From contig NZ_JANUGV010000001.1 in assembly GCF_024753215.1 (NCBI RefSeq), positions 1,302,001 to 1,366,000 on the forward strand: a stretch of DNA of 64,000 bases, written 5' to 3'. Under the pieces are notes generated by a model that worked only from the letters and a program-made list of their open reading frames with translations, did not search any database and was not told the DNA's origin. Shown here one piece after another: positions 8,791 to 17,548 of the stretch. Within the stretch, counting starts at the first letter, position 1, and the number at the start of each line of letters is the position of its first letter. The position numbers and the translations under genes were made by a program. Source of the DNA: Massilia solisilvae. Lineage in GTDB: Bacteria > Pseudomonadota > Gammaproteobacteria > Burkholderiales > Burkholderiaceae_D.

Positions 8791-11186
8791 ACGCGGTCCC
8801 GAAACCGGTGGCGTGCTTCCACTGCGGCGAGCCGGTGCCGGCCAACAGCCGCTGGGAGGTGGACATCGACGGCAAGCCGCGCCCGATGTGCTGCCCCGGC
8901 TGCGCAGCCGCCGCCCAGGCCATCGCCGACGGCGGCTTTGCCGACTATTACAGCACCCGTACCGAATACGCCGCGCGCCAGGAAGACGTGGCCGCCGATG
9001 CGCCCGAGCTGGCCCTGTACGACGAGGATCCGCAAGCCACCGAGGCCGTGTTCTCGGTCGAAGGCATGCGCTGCGCGGCCTGCGTGTGGCTGATCGAGCG
9101 GCGCCTGGCGCACCTGCCGGGCGTGGCCGAGGTGGCGCTGAACGTGGCCACCGAGCGCCTGCGCGTGCGCTGGGAGAGCGGCCAGTGCAAGCCCAGCGAC
9201 ATCGTGCGCGCGGTGCGCGCGATCGGCTACGGCGCCTATCCTTACGACGCCAAGCAGCATGGCGAGCAGCTCGAACGCGCCCGCAAGAAGCTGTTCCGCC
9301 AGCTGTTCATCGCGGGCCTGGCGATGATGCAGGTGATGATGTATGCGGTCCCGGTGTACATGGCCACCGACGGCACCATGGACGCCAGCATGGAGGCGCT
9401 GATGCACTGGGCCTCGTTCGCGCTGACCGTGCCGGCCGTGTTCTATTCGGCCCAGCCGTTCTTCCGCGGCGCCTGGCTCGACCTCAAGCGCGGCATGCCG
9501 GGCATGGACGTGCCGGTTGCGCTGGGCATCGGCGCGGCCTTCGCGGGCAGCGTGTGGGCGCTGGTGACGCGCGCGGGCGAGGTGTACTTCGACTCGATCA
9601 CGATGTTCATCTTCCTGCTGCTGGGCAGCCGCTATTTCGAGCTCGGTGCGCGCCGCAAGGCCGCGCGCGCGCTCGAGGGACTGCAGCGGGCGCTGCCGGC
9701 GTCGGCGCTGCGCATGCCCGGTTTTCCGGCCGAGCGCGCGACCGAGCTGGTGGCGGCCGGCGCCTTGCTGCCGGGCGACCTGATCCTGGTGCAGCCAGGG
9801 CAGGCGGTGGCGGCCGACGGCGTGATCGTCGAGGGCGCCACCGAGGTGGACCTGGCGCTGTTGACCGGCGAGAGCCGCACCCAGCGCAAACAGGCCGGCG
9901 ACGAGCTGCCGGGCGGCGCGGTCAACGCAGCGCAGGCGATCGTGCTGCGCGTGACCACCGCCGCGCGCGACAGCACGCTGGCGCTGCTGGTGCGCCTGGT
10001 GGAACGGGCAGGGCAGGGCAAGCCGCAGCTGGCGCTGTGGGCCGACAAGGTCGCCGCCTGGTTCGTGGCCGCGTTGCTGGTGCTGACCGTGATCGTGTTC
10101 GCGGCCTGGCACGTCATCGACCCGTCGCGCGCCTGGGCGGCCGCGATCGCCGTGCTGGTGGTCTCGTGCCCGTGCGCGCTGTCGCTGGCCACGCCCACTG
10201 CGCTGGCGGCGGCCACCGACCGCCTGCTGCGCCGCGGCGCGCTCGCCGTGCAGCCGCACGTGCTCGAGACGCTGGCGCGCGCCACCCATGTCGTGTTTGA
10301 CAAGACCGGCACCCTGACGCTGGGGCGTCCGGAACTGCGCCGCACGGTGGCGCTGGGCGCGGCGGGCGAAGGGGAATGCCTGCAGCTGGCCGGCGCGCTC
10401 GAGGCGGCCAACGCGCACCCGATCGCGCTGGCGCTCCGCGCCGCGGCCGGTCCGGTGGCGGCGGCGGCGCAGGAACTGGAATATGTGGTCGGCGAGGGTG
10501 TCGAAGGAACGATCGCGGGCGTGCGCTACCGGCTGGGCAGCGCGGCGTTCGCGGCAGGTTTGGCGGGGAGCCAAGAGCCGGCGGGTGGCGATACCGGCGC
10601 CACCCGCGTCTGGCTCGCTACACGGGGCCGCTGGCTGGCCCGGTTCGAGCTGGCCGACGGCTTGCGGCCTGAAGCGCGCGAGATCGTGCGCCGCTTCCAC
10701 CAGGCCGGCAAGACGGTGGTGCTGCTCTCCGGCGACCAGCAGGAAGCGGCCGCCGCCGTGGCTGCCGAGCTCGGCATCGACGAGGCGCTGGGCGGGCAGT
10801 TGCCACAACAAAAGCTCGACTACGTGCGCGCTTTGCAGCAAAATGGCGCGGTGGTCGCGATGGTGGGCGACGGCGTCAACGACGCGGCGGTGCTGCGCGG
10901 CGCGGACGTGTCGTTTGCCATGGGCAACGGCGCGGCGCTGGCCCAGTTGAATGCCGATTGCGTGCTGCTCGGCGATGGCCTGGGGCCGCTGGCCGATGCC
11001 GCCGATACCGCGCGCCGCACCCTTGCCGTGATCCGCCAGAACCTGGCCTGGGCCACGGTGTACAACCTGGCCGCCATCCCGGCCGCCGCCTTCGGGCTGC
11101 TCAATCCCTGGCTGTCCGGTATCGGCATGGCGGCCAGCTCCGCCCTTGTGGTGGGCAACGCATTACGCCTCAGAAGGGGAAAGTGA
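8787..11186 (+). CDS. ccoI: Copper-type P1B ATPase for cbb3 oxidase assembly (CcoI/FixI)
   Basis: A 799-residue heavy-metal P-type ATPase thought to export copper to the periplasm for the CcoN active site. The N-terminus has the CcoI-specific zinc-ribbon-like CFHCGEPV and CCPGCA, then a heavy-metal domain with GMRCAACVW (Cys96 and Cys99). The transmembrane CPC motif (SCPCALS, Cys461 and Cys463) is followed by DKTGTLT (phosphorylated Asp505) and GDGVNDA. The start is the GTG at 8787, which overlaps the upstream stop in a GTGA; longer in-frame starts would run through the tauE-like gene and are artefacts. ccoS begins two bases downstream. Confidence 0.94.
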   Translation: MNAVPKPVACFHCGEPVPANSRWEVDIDGKPRPMCCPGCAAAAQAIADGGFADYYSTRTEYAARQEDVAADAPELALYDEDPQATEAVFSVEGMRCAACVWLIERRLAHLPGVAEVALNVATERLRVRWESGQCKPSDIVRAVRAIGYGAYPYDAKQHGEQLERARKKLFRQLFIAGLAMMQVMMYAVPVYMATDGTMDASMEALMHWASFALTVPAVFYSAQPFFRGAWLDLKRGMPGMDVPVALGIGAAFAGSVWALVTRAGEVYFDSITMFIFLLLGSRYFELGARRKAARALEGLQRALPASALRMPGFPAERATELVAAGALLPGDLILVQPGQAVAADGVIVEGATEVDLALLTGESRTQRKQAGDELPGGAVNAAQAIVLRVTTAARDSTLALLVRLVERAGQGKPQLALWADKVAAWFVAALLVLTVIVFAAWHVIDPSRAWAAAIAVLVVSCPCALSLATPTALAAATDRLLRRGALAVQPHVLETLARATHVVFDKTGTLTLGRPELRRTVALGAAGEGECLQLAGALEAANAHPIALALRAAAGPVAAAAQELEYVVGEGVEGTIAGVRYRLGSAAFAAGLAGSQEPAGGDTGATRVWLATRGRWLARFELADGLRPEAREIVRRFHQAGKTVVLLSGDQQEAAAAVAAELGIDEALGGQLPQQKLDYVRALQQNGAVVAMVGDGVNDAAVLRGADVSFAMGNGAALAQLNADCVLLGDGLGPLADAADTARRTLAVIRQNLAWATVYNLAAIPAAAFGLLNPWLSGIGMAASSALVVGNALRLRRGK

Positions 11187-11188
11187 TC

Positions 11189-11335
11189 ATGGAAGCGCTG
11201 TATTTACTCGTGCCGCTCAGCATCATCACGGTGGGCATTGCGATCTGGGTGTTCTTTGGCGCGTCCGACAGCGGCCAGTTCGACGACCTCGAAGGGCCGG
11301 CCATGCGCATTTTGCGCGACGACGACCGGGCGTGA
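11189..11335 (+). CDS. ccoS: Cytochrome oxidase maturation protein, cbb3-type (CcoS/FixS)
   Basis: A 48-residue protein with one N-terminal transmembrane helix (YLLVPLSIITVGIAIWVFF) and a short acidic cytosolic tail including SGQFDDLEGPAMRIL, the CcoS signature. CcoS is needed for heme and copper cofactor insertion into cbb3 oxidase. ATG 11189 lies two bases after the ccoI stop, with GGGGAAAG upstream inside the end of ccoI. The last residues DDDRA are normal for the family. A palindromic repeat follows and separates this assembly run from the next gene. Confidence 0.92.
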   Translation: MEALYLLVPLSIITVGIAIWVFFGASDSGQFDDLEGPAMRILRDDDRA

Positions 11336-11373
11336 CGGCCCCGTTCGAACCTGACGTACCCGGCACGCTTGGT

Positions 11374-11453
11374 TTGAACGCGTGGGCAGAATCTGCCCAC
11401 CCTACAAGAGCGCGCCACGGGTAGGGTGGGCAGGTCTGCTGCCCACGCGTCCA
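11374..11453. repeat. Intergenic palindromic repeat, family 1, inverted pair
   Basis: Two inverted copies of a short hairpin unit face each other. The left reads TTGAACGCGTGGGCAGAA then TCTGCCCACCCTAC, and the right reads GTAGGGTGGGCAGGTC then TGCTGCCCACGCGTCCA. Each unit folds by itself (GTGGGCAG against CTGCCCAC). The same unit recurs at 17381, 40244, 57603 and 62172-62276. The pair sits between convergent genes, where it could act as a bidirectional terminator or REP-like element. Confidence 0.85.
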
Positions 11454-11473
11454 GCGAACCGCGGCGTCGCCTC

Positions 11474-11866
11474 TCAGATCTGCGGCGGCCGCCCCGTGGC
11501 CCGCATCTGCTTCTTCTCCAGCCGCTCCTGGCATTCGATGCAGGTCTGCACTGTCGGCGTGGCCAGGAGGCGCTGCTCTGCAATCTCGCGCCCGCACTCG
11601 ACACAGATCCCGTAGCCGCCCGATTCCAGCCGCCCCAGCGCGGCGTCGATCTCGTGCAGCAGCGCGCTCTCGTGGTCGGCCAGGTGCTCCTCGTTGTGGC
11701 TGATCATCTCGGCCTGCGGCCGGTCCTCGTTTTGCGCCGTGTGCGCGCCCGGGCCGATGGCAGGGTCGTCACCATACACCCGCGCGCGCACCGCGCCCAG
11801 CAGGTCCTCGCGGCTTTGGGTGAGCTTGCGTTCGACGTCGGCGTGAAGTTGCGGGGAAATAGGCAT
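11474..11866 (-). CDS. TraR/DksA family zinc-finger protein
   Basis: A 130-residue DksA-like regulator predicted to act in the RNA polymerase secondary channel. The N-terminal half is helical and charged (coiled-coil-like). The C-terminal C4 zinc finger is CVECGREIAEQR then CIECQE (CxxC, 17 residues, CxxC). The start at 11866 has AGGAAG eight bases upstream on the minus strand; an upstream in-frame ATG at 11947 lacks this. It is transcribed away from ccoN, with the ccoN FNR box and a second FNR-like box at 11934-11947 in the shared upstream region. It is shorter than canonical DksA (about 150 residues), so the paralogue type is uncertain. Confidence 0.85.
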   Translation of the reverse strand: MPISPQLHADVERKLTQSREDLLGAVRARVYGDDPAIGPGAHTAQNEDRPQAEMISHNEEHLADHESALLHEIDAALGRLESGGYGICVECGREIAEQRLLATPTVQTCIECQERLEKKQMRATGRPPQI

Positions 11867-11933
11867 AAGAATCTTCCTGTGAGCAGTTAAAAACGGCATC
11901 CACCGAGTGTGGCGGGCCGGCCTGTCACGATCC

Positions 11934-11947
11934 TTGATGCACTTCAA
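11934..11947. promoter_or_regulatory. Near-perfect FNR-like box upstream of the DksA-like gene
   Basis: TTGATGCACTTCAA matches TTGAT-N4-ATCAA at nine of ten fixed positions. It lies 68 bases before the DksA-like start on the minus strand and 87 bases left of the perfect box of ccoN. A good -10 at the expected distance is not obvious, so it is a candidate site only. Confidence 0.4.
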
Positions 11948-12033
11948 ATTCGCGTTCGCAAAATAGGGGAACTAAAGGCAGTCACATTGTTGCATGGGGA
12001 CACATTCCCATAACTCAAGTGTTGCCGAACAAT

Positions 12034-12047
12034 TTGATTCACATCAA
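12034..12047 (+). promoter_or_regulatory. Perfect FNR box of the ccoNOQPGH operon
   Basis: TTGATTCACATCAA is a perfect match to the FNR/Anr consensus, centred at 12040.5, about 73 bases before the ccoN start. FNR activation of cco operons is well established in proteobacteria. Activation from -41.5 would put the transcript start near 12082 and leave a leader of about 32 bases. The rest of the 11867-12113 intergenic stretch shows only the second FNR-like box. Confidence 0.85.
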
Positions 12048-12113
12048 GGATTTTTGCGATGCGGAAAACTACTCTCCTACCGTCATCTTTTTGAATCCTT
12101 TCAGGAGAGCATC

Positions 12114-13571
12114 TTGGACAGCAGTCTAAACTATAACTACAAGATCGTGCGCCAGTTTGCGATCGCCACCGTCCTCTGGGGCGTGGTCGGTATGCTGGTG
12201 GGCGTCTTCATCGCGGCCCAGCTCGCATGGCCCGCATTGAACTTCGACACCCCGTGGCTGACCTATGGTCGCCTGCGTCCGCTGCACACGAACGCCGTGA
12301 TTTTCGCGTTCGGCATCAGCGGTCTGTTTGCCACTTCGTACTGGGTTGTCCAGCGTACCTGCCAGGTGCGCCTGTTCTCCGACAAACTGGCCGCCTTCAC
12401 CTTCTGGGGCTGGCAGCTGGTGATCCTGTGCGCGGCCGTGTCGCTGCCGCTGGGCTACACCCGCGGCAAGGAATACGCCGAGCTGGAATGGCCGATCTCG
12501 ATCCTGATCGCGGTGGTGTGGGTTGCCTACGCAGTGGTGTTCTTCGGCACCATCATCAAGCGCAAGGTCCAGCACATCTACGTGGCCAACTGGTTCTTCG
12601 GCGGCTTCATCCTGGCCGTGGCCATCCTGCACATCGTCAACGGCATGTCGATGCCGGCTTCGTTCATGAAGTCGTACTCGATGTACGCCGGCGTGCAGGA
12701 CGCCATGATCCAGTGGTGGTACGGCCACAACGCGGTGGGCTTCATCCTGACCGCGGGCTACCTGGGCATGGTGTACTACTTCATCCCGAAACAGGCCGAG
12801 CGCCCGGTGTACTCGTATCGCCTGTCGATCGTGCACTTCTGGGCCCTGATCTTCACCTACATGTGGGCCGGTCCTCACCACCTGCACTACACCGCGCTGC
12901 CTGACTGGACCCAGTCGCTGGGCATGGTGTTCTCGCTGATCCTGCTGGCACCGTCGTGGGGTGGCATGATCAACGGCATCATGACGCTGTCGGGCGCCTG
13001 GTACAAGCTGCGTTCCGACCCGATCCTGAAGTTCCTGATCGTCTCGCTGTCGTTCTACGGCATGTCGACCTTCGAAGGCCCGATGATGTCGATCAAGACC
13101 ATCAACTCGCTGTCGCACTACACCGACTGGACCGTCGCCCACGTGCACGCCGGCGCCCTGGGCTGGGTCGGCTTCATCACCATGGGTTCGATCTACTACC
13201 TGATCCCGCGTCTGTCGGGCAAGAAGCAGATGTACAGCGTCGGCCTGATCGACCTGCACTTCTGGCTGGCCACCATCGGCATCGTGCTGTACATCGCCTC
13301 GATGTGGATTGCCGGCGTGATGCAGGGCCTGATGTGGCGCGCAGTGAACCCGGACGGCACCCTGACCTACACCTTCGTCGAAGGCGTCAAGGCCACCTTC
13401 CCGTACTACGTGATTCGCGTGACCGGCGGCTCGCTGTACCTGACCGGCATGCTGATCATGGCCTTCAACACCTGGAAGACCATGAGCGGCACCAAGTCGG
13501 TGGACCAGCCGATCCCGGCACTGAAACCGCATGACCACGCCGCTGACACCAGCGCCGCCGTCCACGCTTGA
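12114..13571 (+). CDS. ccoN: cbb3-type cytochrome c oxidase catalytic subunit I
   Basis: The 485-residue heme b/b3-CuB subunit of the high-affinity proton-pumping oxidase. It has about 12 transmembrane helices and the conserved stretches [15 protein letters not shown] (heme b His), [18 protein letters not shown] (CuB-side His), [15 protein letters not shown] and [17 protein letters not shown] (heme ligand His pair). The start is most likely TTG at 12114: CAGGAG at 12102-12107 is six bases upstream and the product begins [14 protein letters not shown] as in other CcoN. An ATG 120 bases earlier lies upstream of the FNR box and would add 40 non-homologous residues. It is first in ccoNOQPGH. Confidence 0.95.
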   Translation: MDSSLNYNYKIVRQFAIATVLWGVVGMLVGVFIAAQLAWPALNFDTPWLTYGRLRPLHTNAVIFAFGISGLFATSYWVVQRTCQVRLFSDKLAAFTFWGWQLVILCAAVSLPLGYTRGKEYAELEWPISILIAVVWVAYAVVFFGTIIKRKVQHIYVANWFFGGFILAVAILHIVNGMSMPASFMKSYSMYAGVQDAMIQWWYGHNAVGFILTAGYLGMVYYFIPKQAERPVYSYRLSIVHFWALIFTYMWAGPHHLHYTALPDWTQSLGMVFSLILLAPSWGGMINGIMTLSGAWYKLRSDPILKFLIVSLSFYGMSTFEGPMMSIKTINSLSHYTDWTVAHVHAGALGWVGFITMGSIYYLIPRLSGKKQMYSVGLIDLHFWLATIGIVLYIASMWIAGVMQGLMWRAVNPDGTLTYTFVEGVKATFPYYVIRVTGGSLYLTGMLIMAFNTWKTMSGTKSVDQPIPALKPHDHAADTSAAVHA

Positions 13572-13585
13572 AGCAGGAGAGAAGC

Positions 13586-14200
13586 ATGAAATTTTCGCAT
13601 GAGTGGATCGAGAAGAACGCCGCGCTCTTGATCGGTCTGATTATCCTGGTCGTCTCGGTGGGCGGCCTGGTCGAGATCGTCCCGCTGTTCTTCCAGCATT
13701 CGACCACCGAACCGGTGGCCGGCTTGAAACCGTACTCGCCGCTGCGCCTGGCCGGCCGCGACATCTACATCCGCGAAGGCTGCTACAACTGCCACTCGCA
13801 GATGATCCGTCCGTTCCGCGCCGAGACCGAGCGCTACGGCCACTACTCGGTCGCCGGTGAATACGTGTACGACCACCCGTTCCAGTGGGGCTCCAAGCGC
13901 ACCGGCCCGGACCTGGCGCGCGTGGGCACCCGCTACTCGGACGAGTGGCACCGCACCCACCTGAACAACCCGCGTGACGTGGTGCCGGAATCGAACATGC
14001 CGGCCTACCCGTGGCTGTCGCAGAACAAGCTGAACCCGGCCGACATCGTGCCGAAGATGCATGCGATGCAGCGTATCGGTGTGCCTTACACCGAGCAGGA
14101 AATCAAGGATGCGCCGACCGAACTGGCCGACAAGACCGAACAGGACGCGCTGATCGCCTACCTGCAGGGCCTGGGCACCCAGATCAAGACGAGGAACTGA
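13586..14200 (+). CDS. ccoO: cbb3-type cytochrome c oxidase subunit II (mono-heme)
   Basis: This 204-residue membrane-anchored c-type cytochrome carries electrons inside the cbb3 oxidase. One N-terminal transmembrane helix (about 10-32) is followed by the single heme c site [12 protein letters not shown] (Cys66, Cys69, His70) and periplasmic sequence with [16 protein letters not shown] and [13 protein letters not shown]; the Met in NMPAYPWL is the likely distal ligand. CAGGAG lies six bases before ATG 13586. It is 14 bases after ccoN and one base before ccoQ. Confidence 0.95.
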   Translation: MKFSHEWIEKNAALLIGLIILVVSVGGLVEIVPLFFQHSTTEPVAGLKPYSPLRLAGRDIYIREGCYNCHSQMIRPFRAETERYGHYSVAGEYVYDHPFQWGSKRTGPDLARVGTRYSDEWHRTHLNNPRDVVPESNMPAYPWLSQNKLNPADIVPKMHAMQRIGVPYTEQEIKDAPTELADKTEQDALIAYLQGLGTQIKTRN

Positions 14201-14201
14201 G

Positions 14202-14372
14202 ATGGGTATTTTCGACACCGCGAGCAGCGTGATGACGGTCATCTCGTTCATCACCTTCATCGGAATCATCTGGTGGGCGTTCACGCCCGCCAACCGCGGC
14301 AACTTCGAGCAGGCGGCCAGCCTGCCGTTCGCCGAGGACGACAAGGCAGCAGGGGAGAGTGCACATGTCTGA
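14202..14372 (+). CDS. ccoQ: cbb3-type oxidase small subunit CcoQ
   Basis: A 56-residue protein with one transmembrane helix (MTVISFITFIGIIWWAF) followed by TPANRGNFEQAASLPFAEDD. Ala-Asn/Lys-Arg after the helix and the F-E-x-A-A-x-LPF-x-D-D tail are the CcoQ signature. It stabilises the oxidase complex. The gene starts one base after ccoO and ends eight bases inside ccoP. It is short enough to be missed by an ORF length cutoff. Confidence 0.9.
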   Translation: MGIFDTASSVMTVISFITFIGIIWWAFTPANRGNFEQAASLPFAEDDKAAGESAHV

Positions 14373-15312
14373 CTTTATTAACGAGTTTTGGAATTACTAC
14401 GTCGCGCTGATCACCATCGCGAGTATCGCCGGCTGCGCGATCCTGCTGTGGACCCAGTCGCGCTTCAAGGTCAAGCTGGACGAGAACGGCAAGCCGCAGG
14501 CCACCACCGGCCACGTCTGGGACGAGGATCTGTCCGAGCTGAACACCCCGATGCCGCGCTGGTGGATGATCATGTTCTGGCTGACCATCATCTTTGGTCT
14601 GGTCTACCTGGCCCTGTACCCGGGCCTGGGCAGCTACGCCGGCAAACTGGGCTGGAAATCGACGGCCGAGTACCAGGACGAGCTGAAAAAGGCTGACGCC
14701 GAATACGGCCCGCTGTTCGCCAAGTACGCCAGCCAGGACCTGAAGGCAGTGGCCGCGGACCCGCAGGCCCACGCCATCGGTGAGCGCCTGTTCCTGACCT
14801 ACTGCGCGCAGTGCCACGGCTCGGACGCCCGCGGCAACAAGGGCTTCCCGAACCTGACCGACAACGACTGGCTGTACGGCGGCGCGCCGGAAACCATCAA
14901 GGAGACCATCATGAACGGCCGCCACGGCCAGATGCCCTCGATGGCTGCCGCGCTCGGTTCTGACAGCGACGTCGAAGCTGTGGCACACTATGTGCGCAGC
15001 CTGTCGGGTCTGACTGCCGACCCGGTCAAAGTCGCCTACGGCAAACCGAAATTTGCCGCCTGCGCCGCCTGCCATGGCATGGATGCGCACGGCAACCAGA
15101 TGATCGGTGCGCCGAACCTGACCGACAAGACCTGGCTGTACGGTGGCAGCGCCGAAACGATCATGGAAACCATCCGCAAGGGCCGTAACAACACCATGCC
15201 GGCGTGGGGTGAGTTCCTGGGCGAGAAGAAGGTGCATGTCCTGGCTGCCTATGTCTGGAGCCTGTCGAACAACAACCCGGCGCAAGCCGCAGCAGCACCT
15301 GCAGCACAATAA
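14365..15312 (+). CDS. ccoP: cbb3-type cytochrome c oxidase subunit III (di-heme)
   Basis: A 315-residue di-heme cytochrome c that accepts electrons from soluble cytochromes and passes them to CcoO. An N-terminal transmembrane pair precedes two cytochrome c domains with CAQCHG (Cys147, Cys150, His151) and CAACHG (Cys233, Cys236, His237), each followed by GFPNLTDNDWLYGG or GAPNLTDKTWLYGG. ATG 14365 is preferred over GTG 14359 because AGGGGAG at 14351-14357 is seven bases from the ATG but only one base from the GTG. The start overlaps ccoQ by eight bases. The two helices make it a long CcoP form. Confidence 0.95.
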   Translation: MSDFINEFWNYYVALITIASIAGCAILLWTQSRFKVKLDENGKPQATTGHVWDEDLSELNTPMPRWWMIMFWLTIIFGLVYLALYPGLGSYAGKLGWKSTAEYQDELKKADAEYGPLFAKYASQDLKAVAADPQAHAIGERLFLTYCAQCHGSDARGNKGFPNLTDNDWLYGGAPETIKETIMNGRHGQMPSMAAALGSDSDVEAVAHYVRSLSGLTADPVKVAYGKPKFAACAACHGMDAHGNQMIGAPNLTDKTWLYGGSAETIMETIRKGRNNTMPAWGEFLGEKKVHVLAAYVWSLSNNNPAQAAAAPAAQ

Positions 15313-15315
15313 AAA

Positions 15316-16707
15316 ATGAATGCACCTAAAGAAGCGGTCATCAAGATGTACACCAAGGGCGAGGATATCTATCCTCGCGAGGTGAAGGGCCGCTACGCAA
15401 CACTGCGTTGGCTGTGTGTCTGGCTGACGCAGCTCGTGTTCTACGGGTTGCCCTGGTTGCAATGGAACGGCCGCCAGGCCGTTCTGTTCGACCTGACGGC
15501 CCGTAAGTTCTACCTGTTTGGATTGGTGCTGTGGCCGCAAGACTTCATCTACCTTGCGGCCCTCCTGATCATCTGCGCCTACGGGCTGTTCCTGGTAACA
15601 GCCGTCGCAGGGCGGGTGTGGTGCGGTTTCGCCTGCCCACAAACCGTATATACAGAAATATTCCTGTGGATCGAACAAAAGATCGAGGGCGCGCGCAGCG
15701 CCCGTATTCGTTTGAATCGCCAGCCCTGGAATGCTGAAAAGATTGCCAAGAAAAGCGCCAAGCACGCCGCCTGGGGCGTGGTCGCGCTGTGGACCGGTTT
15801 CACCTTCGTCGCCTACTTCACCCCGCTCAAGGCGCTGGTGAACGAACTGGTCAGCTGGTCGTTCGGTCCGTGGGAAACCTGGTGGATCTTCTTCTACGCG
15901 TTCGCCACCTACGGCAACGCCGGTTTCATGCGCGAGCAGGTGTGCAAGTACATGTGCCCGTACGCCCGCTTCCAGAGCTCGATGTTCGACCACGACACGC
16001 TGGTCATCACCTATGACGCCAAGCGGGGCGAACCGCGTGCGCCGCTCGGCAAGAAAGCCGCGAACGGTGGGGCCGCAGGCGACTGCATCGACTGCTCGAT
16101 GTGCGTGCAGGTGTGCCCGGCCGGCATCGACATCCGCAACGGCCTGCAGTACGAGTGCATCGGCTGCGCCGCCTGCGTGGACGCCTGCAACAGCGTGATG
16201 GACAAGATCGAGAAGCCGCGCGGCCTGATCCGCTACGCGACCGAGCACGCGCTGGTGAACGGCTTGACCAACAAGCAGGCAGCCAAGCGCGTGTTCCGTC
16301 CGCGCGTGCTGATCTACACCGGCCTGTTGGGGCTGATCATCACGGCGTTCTTCGGCACGCTGGCGCTGCGCACCCCGCTCAAGATGGACGTGATCCGCGA
16401 CCGCGGCTCGATGGGGCGCGAGGTCGAGGATGACCAGATCGAGAACGTGTACCGCCTGCAGATCATGAACACCGGCGAGTCGTCGCATCGCTTCAAGCTC
16501 AAGGTCGAAGGGCTGGAGGGCGCCAAGGTGGTGGAGAACGACGTGATAGAGGTGCCGGGCGCAACCACGCGCGGTGTCGCAGTGCGCGTGCGTGTCCCCG
16601 AACACGCCGGCAAGCACGGCTCGAACAAGATCGAGTTCGAACTGACCGGCATCGACGACCCCTCGCTGCATGTCGAGGAAAAGGCCGTCTTCATTGTGCC
16701 CAGATAA
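15316..16707 (+). CDS. ccoG: Cytochrome c oxidase accessory protein CcoG (FixG/RdxA)
   Basis: A 463-residue membrane iron-sulfur protein that reduces copper for CcoN assembly. It has about five transmembrane segments and the ferredoxin-like clusters CIDCSMCVQVCPAG and CIGCAACVDACNSVMDKI, plus the conserved WCGFACPQTVYTEIFLWIE and CKYMCPYARFQSSMFD stretches. The C-terminal ~120 residues form an immunoglobulin-like periplasmic domain typical of FixG. It begins three bases after the ccoP stop and has no clear Shine-Dalgarno of its own, so translation is probably coupled. Confidence 0.95.
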   Translation: MNAPKEAVIKMYTKGEDIYPREVKGRYATLRWLCVWLTQLVFYGLPWLQWNGRQAVLFDLTARKFYLFGLVLWPQDFIYLAALLIICAYGLFLVTAVAGRVWCGFACPQTVYTEIFLWIEQKIEGARSARIRLNRQPWNAEKIAKKSAKHAAWGVVALWTGFTFVAYFTPLKALVNELVSWSFGPWETWWIFFYAFATYGNAGFMREQVCKYMCPYARFQSSMFDHDTLVITYDAKRGEPRAPLGKKAANGGAAGDCIDCSMCVQVCPAGIDIRNGLQYECIGCAACVDACNSVMDKIEKPRGLIRYATEHALVNGLTNKQAAKRVFRPRVLIYTGLLGLIITAFFGTLALRTPLKMDVIRDRGSMGREVEDDQIENVYRLQIMNTGESSHRFKLKVEGLEGAKVVENDVIEVPGATTRGVAVRVRVPEHAGKHGSNKIEFELTGIDDPSLHVEEKAVFIVPR

Positions 16708-16722
16708 CCGAAGGAGCAAAGC

Positions 16723-17250
16723 ATGAATCGCAATTCGCAAACCCTGGGCTCGATGCCGCAGCCGCCGTGGTACGCGCAGCGCTGGCCGTGGCTCTTGATG
16801 CTCGGCCCAGCCACCGTGGTGGTGGCCGGCGCGTTCACCACGTGGCTGGCGGTCAGCCGTCCTGACGCGCTGGTCGTCGGCGACTATTACAAGCAGGGCC
16901 AGGCCATCAACCAGGATCTGCGGCGCGACCGCGTGGCGACCGGCATGCGGCTGGAAGTGCAGATGCGCTTCGACCCGCAGGCAGGGCGCCTGGAAGGCAC
17001 GCTCACCGCCGCCGGCCGCCCGCTGGGCACGCCGTTCAAGGTGATGCTGGCCCACCCCACCATGCCCGAAAAGGACATGACGCTGGAAGCGGTGCCGGAC
17101 GCCACCGGCCGCTTCTCGATCGTGCTGCCGGCGCTCGAACGCGCGCACTGGCAGGTGGTGGTCGAAGGTGGCCAGAAGGACTGGCGCCTGGCCCACAGCT
17201 GGGACTGGCCGAAGCACCGCGAGCTCGACATCAAGGCCGACGCCCGCTAG
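16723..17250 (+). CDS. ccoH: FixH family protein (CcoH)
   Basis: A 175-residue single-pass membrane protein. After WYAQRWPWLLMLGPATVVVAGAF (transmembrane about 15-38) comes the FixH pattern DALVVGDYYKQGQAINQDL, then a beta-rich periplasmic domain. CcoH/FixH is needed for a stable cbb3 complex. AAGGAG lies seven bases before the ATG. It is the last cco gene; the 298 bases downstream hold one palindromic repeat and no other feature I can support apart from the leader of the next gene. Confidence 0.9.
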   Translation: MNRNSQTLGSMPQPPWYAQRWPWLLMLGPATVVVAGAFTTWLAVSRPDALVVGDYYKQGQAINQDLRRDRVATGMRLEVQMRFDPQAGRLEGTLTAAGRPLGTPFKVMLAHPTMPEKDMTLEAVPDATGRFSIVLPALERAHWQVVVEGGQKDWRLAHSWDWPKHRELDIKADAR

Positions 17251-17380
17251 CCGCACCGTTTCGCAACATGAGGTTCCTGCGGGGAGCCTGGCCGGCCGCG
17301 GTGGTGGCTGCCCCCACTCCCGCCGTACCCGGGTAACGGCCCGGGCCACCCGCAGGGCCTCATCGATGCGAACTTTCCCG

Positions 17381-17410
17381 CAGGGTGGGCAGATCCTGCC
17401 CACGCGTCCA
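17381..17410. repeat. Intergenic palindromic repeat, family 1, single unit
   Basis: CAGGGTGGGCAGATCC then TGCCCACGCGTCCA is one unit of the family seen as pairs at 11374-11453 and 57603-57682. GTGGGCAG pairs with CTGCCCAC after a two-base loop shift. It lies in the 17251-17548 gap after ccoH; no U-tract follows, so a terminator role is not certain. Confidence 0.75.
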
Positions 17411-17548
17411 GCCAGCCGCCGCGTCGCTACCCCCGCGATCCCGGCCTGCGTCGTCAATACAGACGCTCTCTCCGTTCCATGTTAGATTCCAAACGGCAAT
17501 TCCCCATTGCCAACTAACAGAACAACCACTTCCCAAGAGAGACGCCCG

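Noticed and set aside
11994..12113. N-terminal extension of ccoN from ATG 11994
   Set aside because: It would begin upstream of the FNR box, has no homology and no Shine-Dalgarno; TTG 12114 has CAGGAG at the right distance.
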